64,000 bases of DNA, taken from Streptomyces sp. NBC_00370 (lineage in GTDB: Bacteria > Actinomycetota > Actinomycetes > Streptomycetales > Streptomycetaceae). Below, one piece after another: positions 16,659 to 26,358 of the stretch (positions within the stretch are counted from its first letter, which is position 1; each line of letters starts with the position of its first letter). The notes beneath the pieces are model-generated. The model saw nothing but the letters and a program-made list of their open reading frames with translations, made no database searches and was not told where the DNA came from. Location of the stretch: contig NZ_CP107968.1 of assembly GCF_036084755.1 (NCBI RefSeq), positions 8,254,001 to 8,318,000 on the forward strand, written 5' to 3'. The translations under genes and the position numbers were made by a program.

Positions 16659-17698
16659 CAGCCACCGATGCCCCGCACGCGCCGGACGCCGTCGCGGTAC
16701 GACGTCCGGCGCGCGTGCGTGTCGGCTGGCTCCTCGTGGTCACCGGGGTCCTGCTCGCCGCCATGACCGCCTCCCTCGCCTTCGGCTCGCGCGACGTCGC
16801 CTGGTCCGACGTGTGGTCGGCGCTCGGCGGCGCGGACCACACCCTGGGACAGGCCGCGGTCGCCAAACGCGTTCCGCGCACCCTCCTCGCCGTCGTCGTG
16901 GGCGCCGCCCTCGGACTCGCCGGTGCGGTCATGCAGGGGGTGACCCGCAACCCGCTGGCCGACCCCGGGATCCTCGGCGTCAACATGGGTGCCTCCCTCG
17001 CCGTGGTCACCGCCATCGCCTCCTTCGGCCTCGCCTCGGAGGCCGGCTACATCTGGGTGGCGATGCTCGGCGCGGGCCTGACCGCCGCGTTCGTCTACGG
17101 CGTCGGCTCGCTGGGACGCGGCGGCGCCACCCCGCTGAAGCTGGCCCTGGCCGGCGCCGCCATCTCGGCCGCGCTCGCCTCCCTGGTCAGCGCGGTCGTA
17201 CTGCCGCGCAACGACATCGCCGACACCTTCCGGCTGTGGCAGATCGGCGGCGTCGGCGGTGCCTCGTACCCGCAGCTCGGCAGCGTCGTACCGTTCCTGG
17301 CCGTCGGGTTCGTGCTCTGCCTGGCCTCCGCCCGGGCCCTCAACTCGCTGGCCCTGGGCGACGATCTGGCCGCCGGGCTCGGTGAGCGTGTCGCCCTGGT
17401 CCGGGCCACCGCCGCACTCGGCGCGGTCGTCCTGTGCGGGGCCTCCACCGCCGTCGCAGGACCGATCGGGTTCGTCGGACTCGTCGTACCGCACGCCTGC
17501 CGTCTGCTGGTCGGTGTGGACCACCGCTGGCTGCTGCCGTTCGCCGCGCTGACCGGCGCCGTCCTCCTGACGGTCGCGGATGTGGTGGGCCGGGTCGTGG
17601 CACGGCCGTCCGAGATCGACGTGGGGATCGTGACCGCGCTGGTCGGCGCCCCCTTCTTCATCCACATCGTCCGCCGACAGAAGGTCAGGTCCCTGTGA
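16655..17698 (+). CDS. FecCD-family siderophore permease, first subunit
   Basis: This 347-residue integral membrane permease of the BtuC/FecCD type has about nine to ten hydrophobic segments. The motifs RVPRTLLAVVVGAALGLAG, MQGVTRNPLADPGILG and AGPIGFVGLVVPHACRLL are diagnostic. The GTG start overlaps the stop of the binding protein by four bases, so the two are translationally coupled. It forms the membrane channel as a heterodimer with the product of the next gene. Confidence 0.93.
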   Translation: MTATDAPHAPDAVAVRRPARVRVGWLLVVTGVLLAAMTASLAFGSRDVAWSDVWSALGGADHTLGQAAVAKRVPRTLLAVVVGAALGLAGAVMQGVTRNPLADPGILGVNMGASLAVVTAIASFGLASEAGYIWVAMLGAGLTAAFVYGVGSLGRGGATPLKLALAGAAISAALASLVSAVVLPRNDIADTFRLWQIGGVGGASYPQLGSVVPFLAVGFVLCLASARALNSLALGDDLAAGLGERVALVRATAALGAVVLCGASTAVAGPIGFVGLVVPHACRLLVGVDHRWLLPFAALTGAVLLTVADVVGRVVARPSEIDVGIVTALVGAPFFIHIVRRQKVRSL

Positions 17699-18747
17699 CT
17701 GCCCCCGCCCACCCCGGCCTGCCCGTGGCGCGGACCGTCACCCGCACCCGGGTCCGCCGCGCCCACCGCCGGCGGCTGACCGTCCTCGTCCTGCTGATCC
17801 TCGTCGTCGCCGCGTTCGCCATGACGCTGATGGCCGGGCACACCTTCTACCCGGCGCGCGACGTGCTGCGCGTGATCATGGGGGAGCAGGTGCCGGGTGC
17901 CTCCTTCACGGTCGGCACGCTGCGCCTGCCGCGCGCGGTGCTGGCCCTGACGGCCGGGTTCAGCTTCGGGATCGCCGGAGTCACCTTCCAGACGATGCTG
18001 CGCAACCCGCTCGCCAGCCCCGACATCATCGGTATCAGCGCCGGTGCGAGTGCGGCGGCGGCCATCGCCATCGTGGTCCTCTCGCTGAGCGAGTCCGAGG
18101 TCTCGGTCCTCGCGATAGCAGCGGCGCTCGGGGTGGCCCTGCTCGTCTACACGCTCGCCTTCCGCGACGGGGTCGTCGGCACCCGGCTCATCCTGATCGG
18201 CATCGGCATCTCCGCCCTCCTCGACAGCGTCACCTCCTACGTCCTGTCACAGGCCGCCGAATGGGACCTCCAGGAGGCGATGCGCTGGCTCACGGGCAGC
18301 CTCAACGGGACCACCTGGCGGGAGACCGTGCCCTCCGTCCTCGCCGTGCTCGTACTCACTCCGGTCCTGCTCTCGCAGGCCCGCAACCTGAGCGCGCTGA
18401 GCCTGGGCGACGACACCGCGTCCGCTCTCGGCGTCCGCGTCGAACGCACACGCGTCACCGTGATCGTCGTGGCCGTCGGACTCATCGCGTTCGCCACGGC
18501 CGCCGCCGGACCCATCGCCTTCGTGGCCTTCCTCTCCGGCCCGATCGCCGCCCGGCTGGTCGGTGGCGGCGGATCCCTGCTGATCCCGGCGGGCCTGGTC
18601 GGCTCGCTGCTCGTCCTGGTCGCCGACTTCACCGGCCAGTACGCCTTCGACGTCCGCTATCCCGTCGGCGTCGTCACCGGCGTCCTCGGCGCCCCCTACC
18701 TCGTCTACCTGATCGTCCGCACCAACCGGGCCGGAGGCTCACTGTGA
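17695..18747 (+). CDS. FecCD-family siderophore permease, second subunit
   Basis: This 350-residue permease pairs with the previous one. RLPRAVLALTAGFSFGIAG, MLRNPLASPDIIGISAGAS and AGPIAFVAFLSGPIAARL are the FecCD signatures. An Arg-rich cytoplasmic N-terminus of about 27 residues precedes the first membrane helix. It starts with GTG overlapping the previous stop by four bases. Confidence 0.93.
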   Translation: MTAPAHPGLPVARTVTRTRVRRAHRRRLTVLVLLILVVAAFAMTLMAGHTFYPARDVLRVIMGEQVPGASFTVGTLRLPRAVLALTAGFSFGIAGVTFQTMLRNPLASPDIIGISAGASAAAAIAIVVLSLSESEVSVLAIAAALGVALLVYTLAFRDGVVGTRLILIGIGISALLDSVTSYVLSQAAEWDLQEAMRWLTGSLNGTTWRETVPSVLAVLVLTPVLLSQARNLSALSLGDDTASALGVRVERTRVTVIVVAVGLIAFATAAAGPIAFVAFLSGPIAARLVGGGGSLLIPAGLVGSLLVLVADFTGQYAFDVRYPVGVVTGVLGAPYLVYLIVRTNRAGGSL

Positions 18748-19616
18748 CCGCGTCCCACACCCTCTCCACCGAGAACCTCACACTCGGCTACGGCGACCGC
18801 GCCGTCATCGAGGGGCTGGACCTCACCCTCGCGGCCGGGCGGATCACGGTGATCGTCGGCGCCAACGCCTGCGGCAAGTCGACCCTGCTGCGCTCGATGT
18901 CCCGGCTGCTGACCCCACGTACCGGGCGGGTCGTCCTCGACGGCAGGGAGGTCCACCGCACCCCCGCCAAGGAACTCGCCCGGACCCTGGGCCTGTTGCC
19001 GCAGTCGCCGGTCACCCCCGAGGGCATCACGGTCCTGGATCTGGTCGGCCGGGGCCGCCACCCCCACCAGCGCGCGTTCTCCCGCTGGACCGCGCAGGAC
19101 GACGAGGCGGTGGCGGTCGCGCTGGAGGCCACCCACACGACCGAGCTCGTGGACCGGGCGGTCGACGAACTCTCCGGCGGCCAGCGCCAGCGTGTGTGGA
19201 TCGCCATGGCCCTCGCCCAGCAGACCGATCTGCTGCTGCTCGACGAGCCCACCACCTTCCTCGACATCAGCCACCAGATCGAGGTCCTCGACCTGCTGAC
19301 CGATCTGAACCGGACCCGCGGCACGACCATCGTCATGGTCCTGCACGACCTCAACCTCGCCGCGCGCTACGCCGACCGCCTCATCGCCCTGGCGTCCGGA
19401 GGGCTGCACGCCGCCGGGACCCCCGAGGAGGTGATGACCGAGGACACCGTCCAGGCCCTGTACGGCATGGGCAGCCGCGTCATCGAGGACCCGCTTTCCG
19501 GCAAGCCCCTCGTCCTGCCGATCGGACGCCACCACTCGACGGCCGAGCGTGGCGAGAGCGGGCACGCGTCACCGTCAGCCGGTCCCGCGCCCGAGACTGC
19601 CGGCAAGGCGCGCTGA
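18744..19616 (+). CDS. Siderophore ABC transporter ATP-binding protein
   Basis: This 290-residue ATPase has Walker A GANACGKST (residues ~39-47), signature LSGGQRQR (~143-150), Walker B LLLLDEPT and the H-loop VLHDLN. It closely follows the FepC/FecE pattern. It powers the two FecCD permeases. The GTG start overlaps the upstream stop by four bases. A 35-residue tail after the family core (from about GRHH) is Ala/Ser/Pro-rich and of unknown use. Confidence 0.93.
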   Translation: MTASHTLSTENLTLGYGDRAVIEGLDLTLAAGRITVIVGANACGKSTLLRSMSRLLTPRTGRVVLDGREVHRTPAKELARTLGLLPQSPVTPEGITVLDLVGRGRHPHQRAFSRWTAQDDEAVAVALEATHTTELVDRAVDELSGGQRQRVWIAMALAQQTDLLLLDEPTTFLDISHQIEVLDLLTDLNRTRGTTIVMVLHDLNLAARYADRLIALASGGLHAAGTPEEVMTEDTVQALYGMGSRVIEDPLSGKPLVLPIGRHHSTAERGESGHASPSAGPAPETAGKAR

Positions 19617-19619
19617 CCC

Positions 19620-20888
19620 ATGACGTCGAGACTCGCCGCCCTGCTGCCCGACCTCTCGCCCTGGCGCACCTCCCGGGACTTCCGGCTCCTGTGGGTGCAG
19701 GGCCTGATCACCTACCTGGGCAGCGTGATGGCGCTGATCGCGCTGCCGCTCCAGATCAAGGACCTGACCGGATCACCCCTGGCCGTCGGTGCGATGGGCG
19801 CCGTGGAACTCGTACCGCTGGTGGTGTTCGGACTGTACGGCGGCGCCCTCGCCGACGCGGTGGACCGGCGCAAGGTCATCATCCTGACCGAGACGGGCCT
19901 TGGACTGCTCGCGGTCGTCCTACTGGTCAACGCGATGCTGCCGCACCCCATGTTGTGGCCGCTGTACGTGGTGGCGGCAGGCGTGGCCGCACTCGCCGGA
20001 CTTCAACGGCCCGCCATGGACTCGCTGCTGGCCCGGATCGTCCCGCACGACCAACTCGCGGCGGCGGCCGCGCTGAACGCCCTGCGCTGGCAGATCGGGG
20101 CCATCGGCGGACCGGCGGCGGCGGGGCTGGTCGTGGCGTACGCGGGCAACGTTCCCGCCTACGCCACCACCGTGGTCGGCTTCGCCGTGTCGGTCCTGAT
20201 GTGCCGTCGCCTCTCGGCCGTGCCACCCGTCGAGCACGCGGCCAGGCCGTCATTGCGTGGCATCGCCGAAGGGGCCCGGTACGCCTGGTCCAGGCCTGTG
20301 CTGCTCGGCACGTACGCCATCGACCTGGCGGCGATGTTCCTCGCCTTCCCGAACACGATTTTCCCCTTCCTCGCGGACGAGCTCGACGCCGACTGGTCAC
20401 TCGGCCTGATGTACGCGGCGGGCTCCGTCGGCTCCCTCCTCGTCAGCCTGACCAGCGGCTGGGTGTCCCGGACACGCCGCCACGGCCTGCTGGTGGTCTT
20501 CGGCGCGGCGGGCTGGGGACTGGCCATGGCGGCGGCCGGCTGGACATCGAACATCTGGCTGGTGCTCGTGTGCCTCGGCCTGGCCGGAGCGGGGGACATG
20601 CTGAGCGGGCTGGGCCGCTCGACCATCTGGAACCAGACCATCCCCGACAGGCTCCGCGGCCGGCTCGCCGGCATCGAGGTCCTCTCCTACAGCGTCGGCC
20701 CCCAGCTCGGACAGGTCCGCGCCGGAGCGATGGCGGGCTGGATCGGCGCCCGCCCGGCGATCTGGACCGGCGGCCTCGCCTGCGTCGCCACGGTAGGAGC
20801 ACTCGCCACCGTCCTGCCCAAGCTCCTGAGTTACGACGCCCGGACGGACGAGGACGCCCTCCGCCGCGCCGACCTGCCCGTGGTGTAG
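19620..20888 (+). CDS. MFS transporter, EntS-like siderophore exporter family
   Basis: This 422-residue protein has 12 predicted membrane segments of the MFS_3/EntS type, starting with SRDFRLLWVQGLITYLGS and containing GLYGGALADAVDRRK. It lies three bases after the ATPase gene and is the last gene of the operon. EntS exports enterobactin in E. coli. Here it could export a siderophore or release the stripped ligand after uptake. No siderophore synthesis gene lies in the window. Confidence 0.85.
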   Translation: MTSRLAALLPDLSPWRTSRDFRLLWVQGLITYLGSVMALIALPLQIKDLTGSPLAVGAMGAVELVPLVVFGLYGGALADAVDRRKVIILTETGLGLLAVVLLVNAMLPHPMLWPLYVVAAGVAALAGLQRPAMDSLLARIVPHDQLAAAAALNALRWQIGAIGGPAAAGLVVAYAGNVPAYATTVVGFAVSVLMCRRLSAVPPVEHAARPSLRGIAEGARYAWSRPVLLGTYAIDLAAMFLAFPNTIFPFLADELDADWSLGLMYAAGSVGSLLVSLTSGWVSRTRRHGLLVVFGAAGWGLAMAAAGWTSNIWLVLVCLGLAGAGDMLSGLGRSTIWNQTIPDRLRGRLAGIEVLSYSVGPQLGQVRAGAMAGWIGARPAIWTGGLACVATVGALATVLPKLLSYDARTDEDALRRADLPVV

Positions 20889-21235
20889 GGCGAGTTCAGC
20901 GCCGGGTGAGATGCGGTTGCTGAAAAGGTCGACGCCGAGGACCGGGTGCCAGACGGTGACGAGCGCGCGAAACTCGCCCCGGTGACCGACGTCAGGCGCC
21001 GGAACCGGGCCACGAGGTTGGTGTTCTTCGGTAGGTGTTCTTCGAACGGGCCGGCGCTGCGGCAGCGTTGCCCAGGGGGCGAGGAGGCCGCGTGGTGATC
21101 CGCCCACGCACCTCGGGGTCCACCATGCGCCGGAGCGTACGAACGTAACCCGAGACCGTGGGCGGGAAAGCGCGAAACCCGCACCTGCCGGACGATCTAC
21201 GGCCCGGACGGCCGTCTCGCCGAGCAGCCCCGACG
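20889..21235. other. Gene-free stretch, possibly decayed coding DNA
   Basis: No intact gene fits. Read on the minus strand, coding-like segments follow one another in different frames: VRTLRRMVDPEVRGRITTRP, then EEHLPKNTNLVARFRRLTS, then EFRALVTVWHPVLGVDLFS. Each has normal third-position GC. This is compatible with a frameshifted remnant, but the family is not recognised. No terminator hairpin was seen after the siderophore operon. Confidence 0.3.
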
Positions 21236-22102
21236 TCAGGCCGTCCGGATCCGGTCCCGCACCTCCGGCCGCACCTCGAACCCGGCCGCCTTGTACGTGG
21301 CGACGCCGCCGACATTGGAACTCGACGTGCACACACGCACGCTCGACGAGCCCATCTCCCGCAGCGCGGCCGCCCCGGCCACGGTGATCGCCCGGCCGTA
21401 ACCGCGACCACGGTGGTCTTCGTGGACGCCCATCGGCTCGACCAGCCCCGGCTTCCCCGGGCCGGCCGACCACACCGTCACCACCGCCGCCACGCTGCCC
21501 TGGTCGTCATAGGTGCCCAGGCAGCGGGCGTCGGCCCAGAACGGTCCCGCCGACATCGCGTGCCAGTACTCGCGCGTGGGCCGCGAGGTGTTGAACGCCG
21601 ACCGCAGGACGTCGGCGAAGTCCTGTGCCTGCTCCGGGCCGATCGACTTGATCCGCACGCCGGGGTCCTCCACCGGCTCGGTGAGATCACGGAAGAGCGG
21701 TGTCCACGGCTCGTCGACGCCCCAGCCCTCCTCACTCAGCAGGTCGTGGAGCAGCAGGCCCAGCGGGGCCTCGACGGACACCGTTCCCTCCGGGAGCACG
21801 CCGCGCCCAGGCAGCGAGAAGTCCTGCACGAGCCGCCGCGCCAAGCCCTCGTCCTGGAAAGCGTCCGGAGCGACCGTCATCCGCACCAGCGTCGGTGAGT
21901 CGAGCATCCCGACCGCGAGAATCCGCCCGTCCCGACTCCAGGTCCGGACCGCCGAGGCCGTCTCGGCCGTTCCGAACCGGTAGTTCCAGCCGATGTCGCC
22001 GGAATGCAACTGCATCGGCGCTTCGTCGTACTGCCACTCCCGCAGCGCGGCCATGGCCTCGCGTACCCCGTCGACAGTCGGCGTGCCCAGCACAATCGTC
22101 AT
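21236..22102 (-). CDS. GNAT-family N-acetyltransferase
   Basis: This 288-residue protein has a C-terminal acetyl-CoA fold with the V/R-x-x-G-x-G/A loop HRGRGYGRAITVAG and the beta-bulge region VRVCTSSSNVGGVATYKAAGF. The N-terminal half reads as a second, degenerate GNAT-like domain, so it may be a tandem-domain acetyltransferase. The ATG at 22102 lacks a strong binding site; the frame is open upstream but codon use is poor there. Acceptor substrate unknown. Confidence 0.85.
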   Translation of the reverse strand: MTIVLGTPTVDGVREAMAALREWQYDEAPMQLHSGDIGWNYRFGTAETASAVRTWSRDGRILAVGMLDSPTLVRMTVAPDAFQDEGLARRLVQDFSLPGRGVLPEGTVSVEAPLGLLLHDLLSEEGWGVDEPWTPLFRDLTEPVEDPGVRIKSIGPEQAQDFADVLRSAFNTSRPTREYWHAMSAGPFWADARCLGTYDDQGSVAAVVTVWSAGPGKPGLVEPMGVHEDHRGRGYGRAITVAGAAALREMGSSSVRVCTSSSNVGGVATYKAAGFEVRPEVRDRIRTA

Positions 22103-22248
22103 AGCCGGGATCAGACACCCCCTCCTGAAGGCCCGCAACCGATTAACCGGACTGGACGCTGGAAACGGTGGGCGCTTGAAGGTGTGCACCGCGAAGCCGC
22201 AGTGCCCCAGGAGCACCCGGCCCGTGTGGACGATCTGGCAAGTTTTCT

Positions 22249-22271
22249 GGATGATTCGGTATGGATCATCC
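22249..22271. promoter_or_regulatory. Inverted repeat upstream of SDR gene
   Basis: GGATGAT (22249-22255) and ATCATCC (22265-22271) form a perfect 7-bp inverted repeat with a 9-bp spacer, 61 bases before the SDR start. It may be an operator. The protein that would bind it is not evident. Confidence 0.35.
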
Positions 22272-22332
22272 CATAGCGGACCAGTAGCTTTCGTGAGTGT
22301 CCCCCGCCCCGCACCATACGAAGAGGCTCACC

Positions 22333-23298
22333 ATGCACGACCGCCTGACCACCCCCTTCCACTCCCATGCCACGGCCGCAGAAGTCATTGACGGTGTCGA
22401 TCTCACCGGACGACGTGCCGTCGTCACGGGCGGAGCTTCCGGCATCGGACTTGAGACCGTCCGGGCCCTGGCCACCGCGGGCGCCGAGGTGACCATCGCC
22501 ACTCGCAACCCGAAGTCGGCCGAGCAGGTCGTCCGGGACCTTGCAACAGGCCCTGGCTCCGGACGGGTTCACCTCACCGCACTGGACCTGGCCGACCTCT
22601 CGTCGGTCGGCGAGTTCACGCGCAGCTGGCAGGGGCCCCTCGACATCCTCGTCGCCAACGCCGGCATCATGGCCGTCCCGGAGCGCCTACTCACCGCGCA
22701 GGGCTGGGAGTTGCAGCTCGCGACCAATTACCTGGGCCATTTCGCGCTGGCCGACGCCTTGCACGGCGCGATGCGCGCGGCGGGATCGGCCCGCATCGTG
22801 ATCGTCAGCTCCGGTGCACACCCGTCCGCCGTATTCGACTTCGACGACCCGCAGTTCGAGCGACGCCCGTACGACCGCTGGACTGCCTACGGCCAGTCCA
22901 AGACCGCGGACGTACTCTTCGCGGTGGGTGCCGAGCGGTGGGCTGCCGACGGCATTACCGCCAATGCGCTCAACCCCGGCTGGATCAGCACGAATCTCCA
23001 GCGGCACATCGACGACGACACCATGCGGGCGATGGGTGCCATCGACGACGAAGGCAACATCATTCCGCAGCCGTACTACAAGGAGCCTGCCCAGGGCGCC
23101 GCGACGTCCGTACTGCTGGCCGGGTCTCCGCTCCTCGCCGGTGTGACCGGCCGCTACTTCGAGGACAACCAGGAGGCACGCCCGGTCGAGGGCGCGGACG
23201 AAGCACTTGGCGGTGTCGCCCCGCACGCCCTCGACCCCCAGGCGGCGGCCCGCCTCTGGGACTACGCGACCGAAGCGATTGCCGAGGCGTCGCGATGA
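22333..23298 (+). CDS. Short-chain dehydrogenase/reductase, retinol-dehydrogenase-like
   Basis: This 321-residue SDR has TGGASGIG for cofactor, VANAGIM in place of NNAG, Ser in IVSSGAH and the catalytic YGQSK. It resembles the SDR at 430 in the pattern around the active site (YGQSK, NPGWISTNL), so the two belong to the same subgroup. The ATG at 22333 follows AGAGG. It is 133 bases upstream of the LAL regulator and transcribed towards it. Substrate unknown. Confidence 0.88.
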   Translation: MHDRLTTPFHSHATAAEVIDGVDLTGRRAVVTGGASGIGLETVRALATAGAEVTIATRNPKSAEQVVRDLATGPGSGRVHLTALDLADLSSVGEFTRSWQGPLDILVANAGIMAVPERLLTAQGWELQLATNYLGHFALADALHGAMRAAGSARIVIVSSGAHPSAVFDFDDPQFERRPYDRWTAYGQSKTADVLFAVGAERWAADGITANALNPGWISTNLQRHIDDDTMRAMGAIDDEGNIIPQPYYKEPAQGAATSVLLAGSPLLAGVTGRYFEDNQEARPVEGADEALGGVAPHALDPQAAARLWDYATEAIAEASR

Positions 23299-23431
23299 AC
23301 CCTTGACCGCCTGCACGAGACTGTCCAGGGAGACGCCATGACATCTGACGGGACTGGCCGTCATCGCCCTTTGCTCTGCCACCGGCCCCAAGGTGTCGGG
23401 CGGGCCACTCGCGGCGTCTAACCTATGTGGA

Positions 23432-26131
23432 ATGACGTCGGTCCGCTTTTCCGCTCCCCTTATCGGCAGGCAGGACGAGGTCCGGCAGGTCAACGAGCTG
23501 ACCCGTGCCGCGCGCTCGGGCCAGGGTGGTGTGCTGGTGCTGCGTGGTGAGGCGGGCATCGGCAAGAGCGCCCTGCTGGACCACGCCCGGCGGACCGCCT
23601 CAGGGTTCCGGACTGTGCGGGCGTCCGGGTCGCAGTACGAGACGGAACTGCCGTTCGCCGCCCTGCACCAGCTGTGCGTGCCGATGCTGGGGCATCTCGA
23701 CGCACTGGCCGCCGCGCACCGCGACAGCCTCCAGGCCGCTTTCGGATCGGGTACGGGCACCCCCGACGTGTTCCGTGTCGGTCTGGCGGCCCTGGAGCTG
23801 TTGGCCTCCGAGGCCCGTGAGCGCCCGTTGCTGTGCGTGGTCGACGACGCGCAATGGCTGGACACGGCCTCCTTGAAGGCACTGACCTTCCTCGCCCGGC
23901 GCATCACCTCCGAACCGGTGGCCATGATGTTCGCCGTCCGGCTGCCCTGCGACGTGGGACAACTCGACGAGCTGCCCGGCCTGTTCGTCGATGGTCTGAG
24001 CGACGCCGACGCACGGAAGCTGCTTGCCGCGCGCAGCCATATGACGCTGGACGAGCAGGTACGCCAGCGGATCATCGCCGAGGCGCGCGGAAACCCGTTG
24101 GCGCTGCTCGAACTGCCCAGGGCCGGCGGGTTCGCCCCACCGGACACCACGTCGCTGCCGACCCGCCTGGAGCGCGGCTTCCAGGCCAGGCTCACCGATC
24201 TCCCCGACGCGGCAAGGCTGTTGCTGACCGTCGCGAGCGCCGATCCGACCGGCGATCCCGGCCTGCTCTGGCCCGCCGCGCGTCGGCTCGACCTGGATGT
24301 GGCCACGACCAGTTCGGCCGCGACCGCCACCGGACTGATCGAGTTCTCCACCCGCGTCCGGTTCTGCCATCCGCTGGCCCGGTCGGCCGTCTACCGCGCG
24401 GCGGAAGTCGCCCAGCGCCGCGCGGCGCACCGTGTGCTGGCCGATGTCACCGACCCGGTCACCGATCCCGACCGGCGGGCCTGGCATCGCGCACTGGCTG
24501 TCGCCGGCCCCGATGACAACCTCGCCGCCGAGCTGGAGCGCTCCGCGTCACGCGCCCGTTCGCGCGGCGGTGTGGTGGCTGCGGCTGCCTTCCTCGAACG
24601 GGCCGCCGCGGTGTCGTTGGACGCCGCCGTACGGATCGACCGGACGCTGGCGGCAGTGCGGGCCACCCTCGATTCCGGTGACACCGACACCGCGGCTGAC
24701 CTTGTCACGACAGTGGAGAGCGCGGCGCCGGACGAGCTCCAGCAGGCCGAAGTGGACCTGCTGCGGGGCCAGATCGCGTTCGCGCGGCACAACGACGGCG
24801 ACGGGCCCATGTTCATGCTGCGCGCGGCGCGGCGGCTCGCGGACCTGGATCCGGTACGGGCACGCGAGTGTGTCCTGGAAGCCCTCGAAATGGCCCTGGT
24901 GGTGGGCCGGCCCGGCGGTGTGACGGACAAGGTCCTGGCGGCGGCGCGGTGGGCCGCGCCCGCACAGCGCCCGCCGGACGTACTCGACGCGTTGGTCCGG
25001 CTGGAGGAGGACGGACACCGGGCCGCCGTTCCCCTGATACGGAAGGTCCTCCACGGCGACGACGGCAGTGACGGCCCGCTGTGGACGCGCCGGCCCGCCC
25101 TCGCCGTCCTGCTCGCGGGCGAACTCTGGGACGACCACGCCCACGGAGCGATCGTCGACTGGCTGATGAAGACCGGCAGGGAGTCGGGTTCGCCCTTCGT
25201 GCTGCGACTCGGACTCGCCCAGGCGACGTCCTACGCCGCTCTGACCGGAGATCTGGGGCAAGCGGCGGCGGCGGTCGCCGAGGAGGAGGCGATAGCCGAC
25301 GCGGTCGGCGGACCTCCGATCGTGTATCACCGCCTGCAACTCGCGGCGATGCGCGGCCGCCGGCAAGAGGCGTTGGAGCTGTTCGGCACGGCTACGGCGG
25401 CGGCGACAGCGCAGGGTTCGGGGCAACTGATCGCCAACGTGCACTGGGCGGCGGCCCTCCTGCACAACGGCTTGGCCGACTACCCGGCCGCACTGACCGC
25501 GGCGCGACAAGCCGTGGGCCACGACGACCTCTTCATCGCCGGCGTCTGCCTGCCCGAGCTGGTGGAGGCGGCCGTACGGTGCGGCGAGCACGAGGCCGCC
25601 GCCACAGCACTGGAATCGCTGACCGAACGCACCGAAGCCGGCGGAACCGCCTCGGGTCTGGGCATCGCGGCGTACGCACGGGGATTGGTGACCGGCGTCG
25701 AGGACCACTTCCGGGAAGCCGTAGAGCACCTGGAGAAGAGCCCGTTGCTGCCGTACCGGGCGAGAGCGCACCTCCTGTACGGGGAGTGGCTACGACGCGA
25801 GGGCCGCAGACGCGACTGCCGACAGCATCTGCGCACCGCGCACGAACTGCTCTCCGAAGCGGGTCTCGAAGCGTTCGCCCGGCGTGCCGCCGACGAACTG
25901 CGTGCCACCGGCGAGAAGGTCCGCAACCGGTCGGGCGGCGCCTACGATCAACTCACCTCCCAGGAGGCGTACATCGCGAGGCTGGTCGCCACCGGCGCGA
26001 CGTCCAACGAGGTCGCGGCGCGGCTGTTCCTCAGCCCGCGCACCATAGACGCCCACCTGCGCAACATCTTCCGCAAGCTCGGCATCAACTCCCGCAGGCA
26101 GCTGAGGGATCAGCCCGACCTCGGCGCCTGA
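23432..26131 (+). CDS. LuxR-family LAL regulator (AAA ATPase, TPR-like, LuxR HTH)
   Basis: This 899-residue regulator of the large ATP-binding LuxR family has Walker A GEAGIGKSA at residues ~39-47 and Walker B LLCVVDDAQWLD near 133-144. A long helical middle region follows. The C-terminal LuxR helix-turn-helix is LTSQEAYIARLVATGATSNE then VAARLFLSPRTIDAHLRNIF. The ATG at 23432 fits the family N-terminus (LIGRQDEV), though an in-frame GTG at 23393 is possible. LAL proteins usually activate adjacent biosynthetic genes, and the 3,4-AHBA-type operon begins 227 bases downstream on the same strand, so it is the probable pathway activator. Confidence 0.9.
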   Translation: MTSVRFSAPLIGRQDEVRQVNELTRAARSGQGGVLVLRGEAGIGKSALLDHARRTASGFRTVRASGSQYETELPFAALHQLCVPMLGHLDALAAAHRDSLQAAFGSGTGTPDVFRVGLAALELLASEARERPLLCVVDDAQWLDTASLKALTFLARRITSEPVAMMFAVRLPCDVGQLDELPGLFVDGLSDADARKLLAARSHMTLDEQVRQRIIAEARGNPLALLELPRAGGFAPPDTTSLPTRLERGFQARLTDLPDAARLLLTVASADPTGDPGLLWPAARRLDLDVATTSSAATATGLIEFSTRVRFCHPLARSAVYRAAEVAQRRAAHRVLADVTDPVTDPDRRAWHRALAVAGPDDNLAAELERSASRARSRGGVVAAAAFLERAAAVSLDAAVRIDRTLAAVRATLDSGDTDTAADLVTTVESAAPDELQQAEVDLLRGQIAFARHNDGDGPMFMLRAARRLADLDPVRARECVLEALEMALVVGRPGGVTDKVLAAARWAAPAQRPPDVLDALVRLEEDGHRAAVPLIRKVLHGDDGSDGPLWTRRPALAVLLAGELWDDHAHGAIVDWLMKTGRESGSPFVLRLGLAQATSYAALTGDLGQAAAAVAEEEAIADAVGGPPIVYHRLQLAAMRGRRQEALELFGTATAAATAQGSGQLIANVHWAAALLHNGLADYPAALTAARQAVGHDDLFIAGVCLPELVEAAVRCGEHEAAATALESLTERTEAGGTASGLGIAAYARGLVTGVEDHFREAVEHLEKSPLLPYRARAHLLYGEWLRREGRRRDCRQHLRTAHELLSEAGLEAFARRAADELRATGEKVRNRSGGAYDQLTSQEAYIARLVATGATSNEVAARLFLSPRTIDAHLRNIFRKLGINSRRQLRDQPDLGA

Positions 26132-26358
26132 CGGACAGCACGCCCCCGGTACCACCCGCGACCGGGATCACCGCGACAACAGGGCGTACGTAGTTCTCGC
26201 CGACGCGACGGCGCCATGCCTGTCGGCACGATGGACGTCAGCGGTGCGGGGCGGAGCAGAGGCGGCGCGGCTCGATGAGCGGACGACGCGGTCTCGGGAC
26301 GTCCGCATGCCCGTACCGCGAGGCTCGTTGCTCGTCCACGGAACAGAATGCGTAAAAA

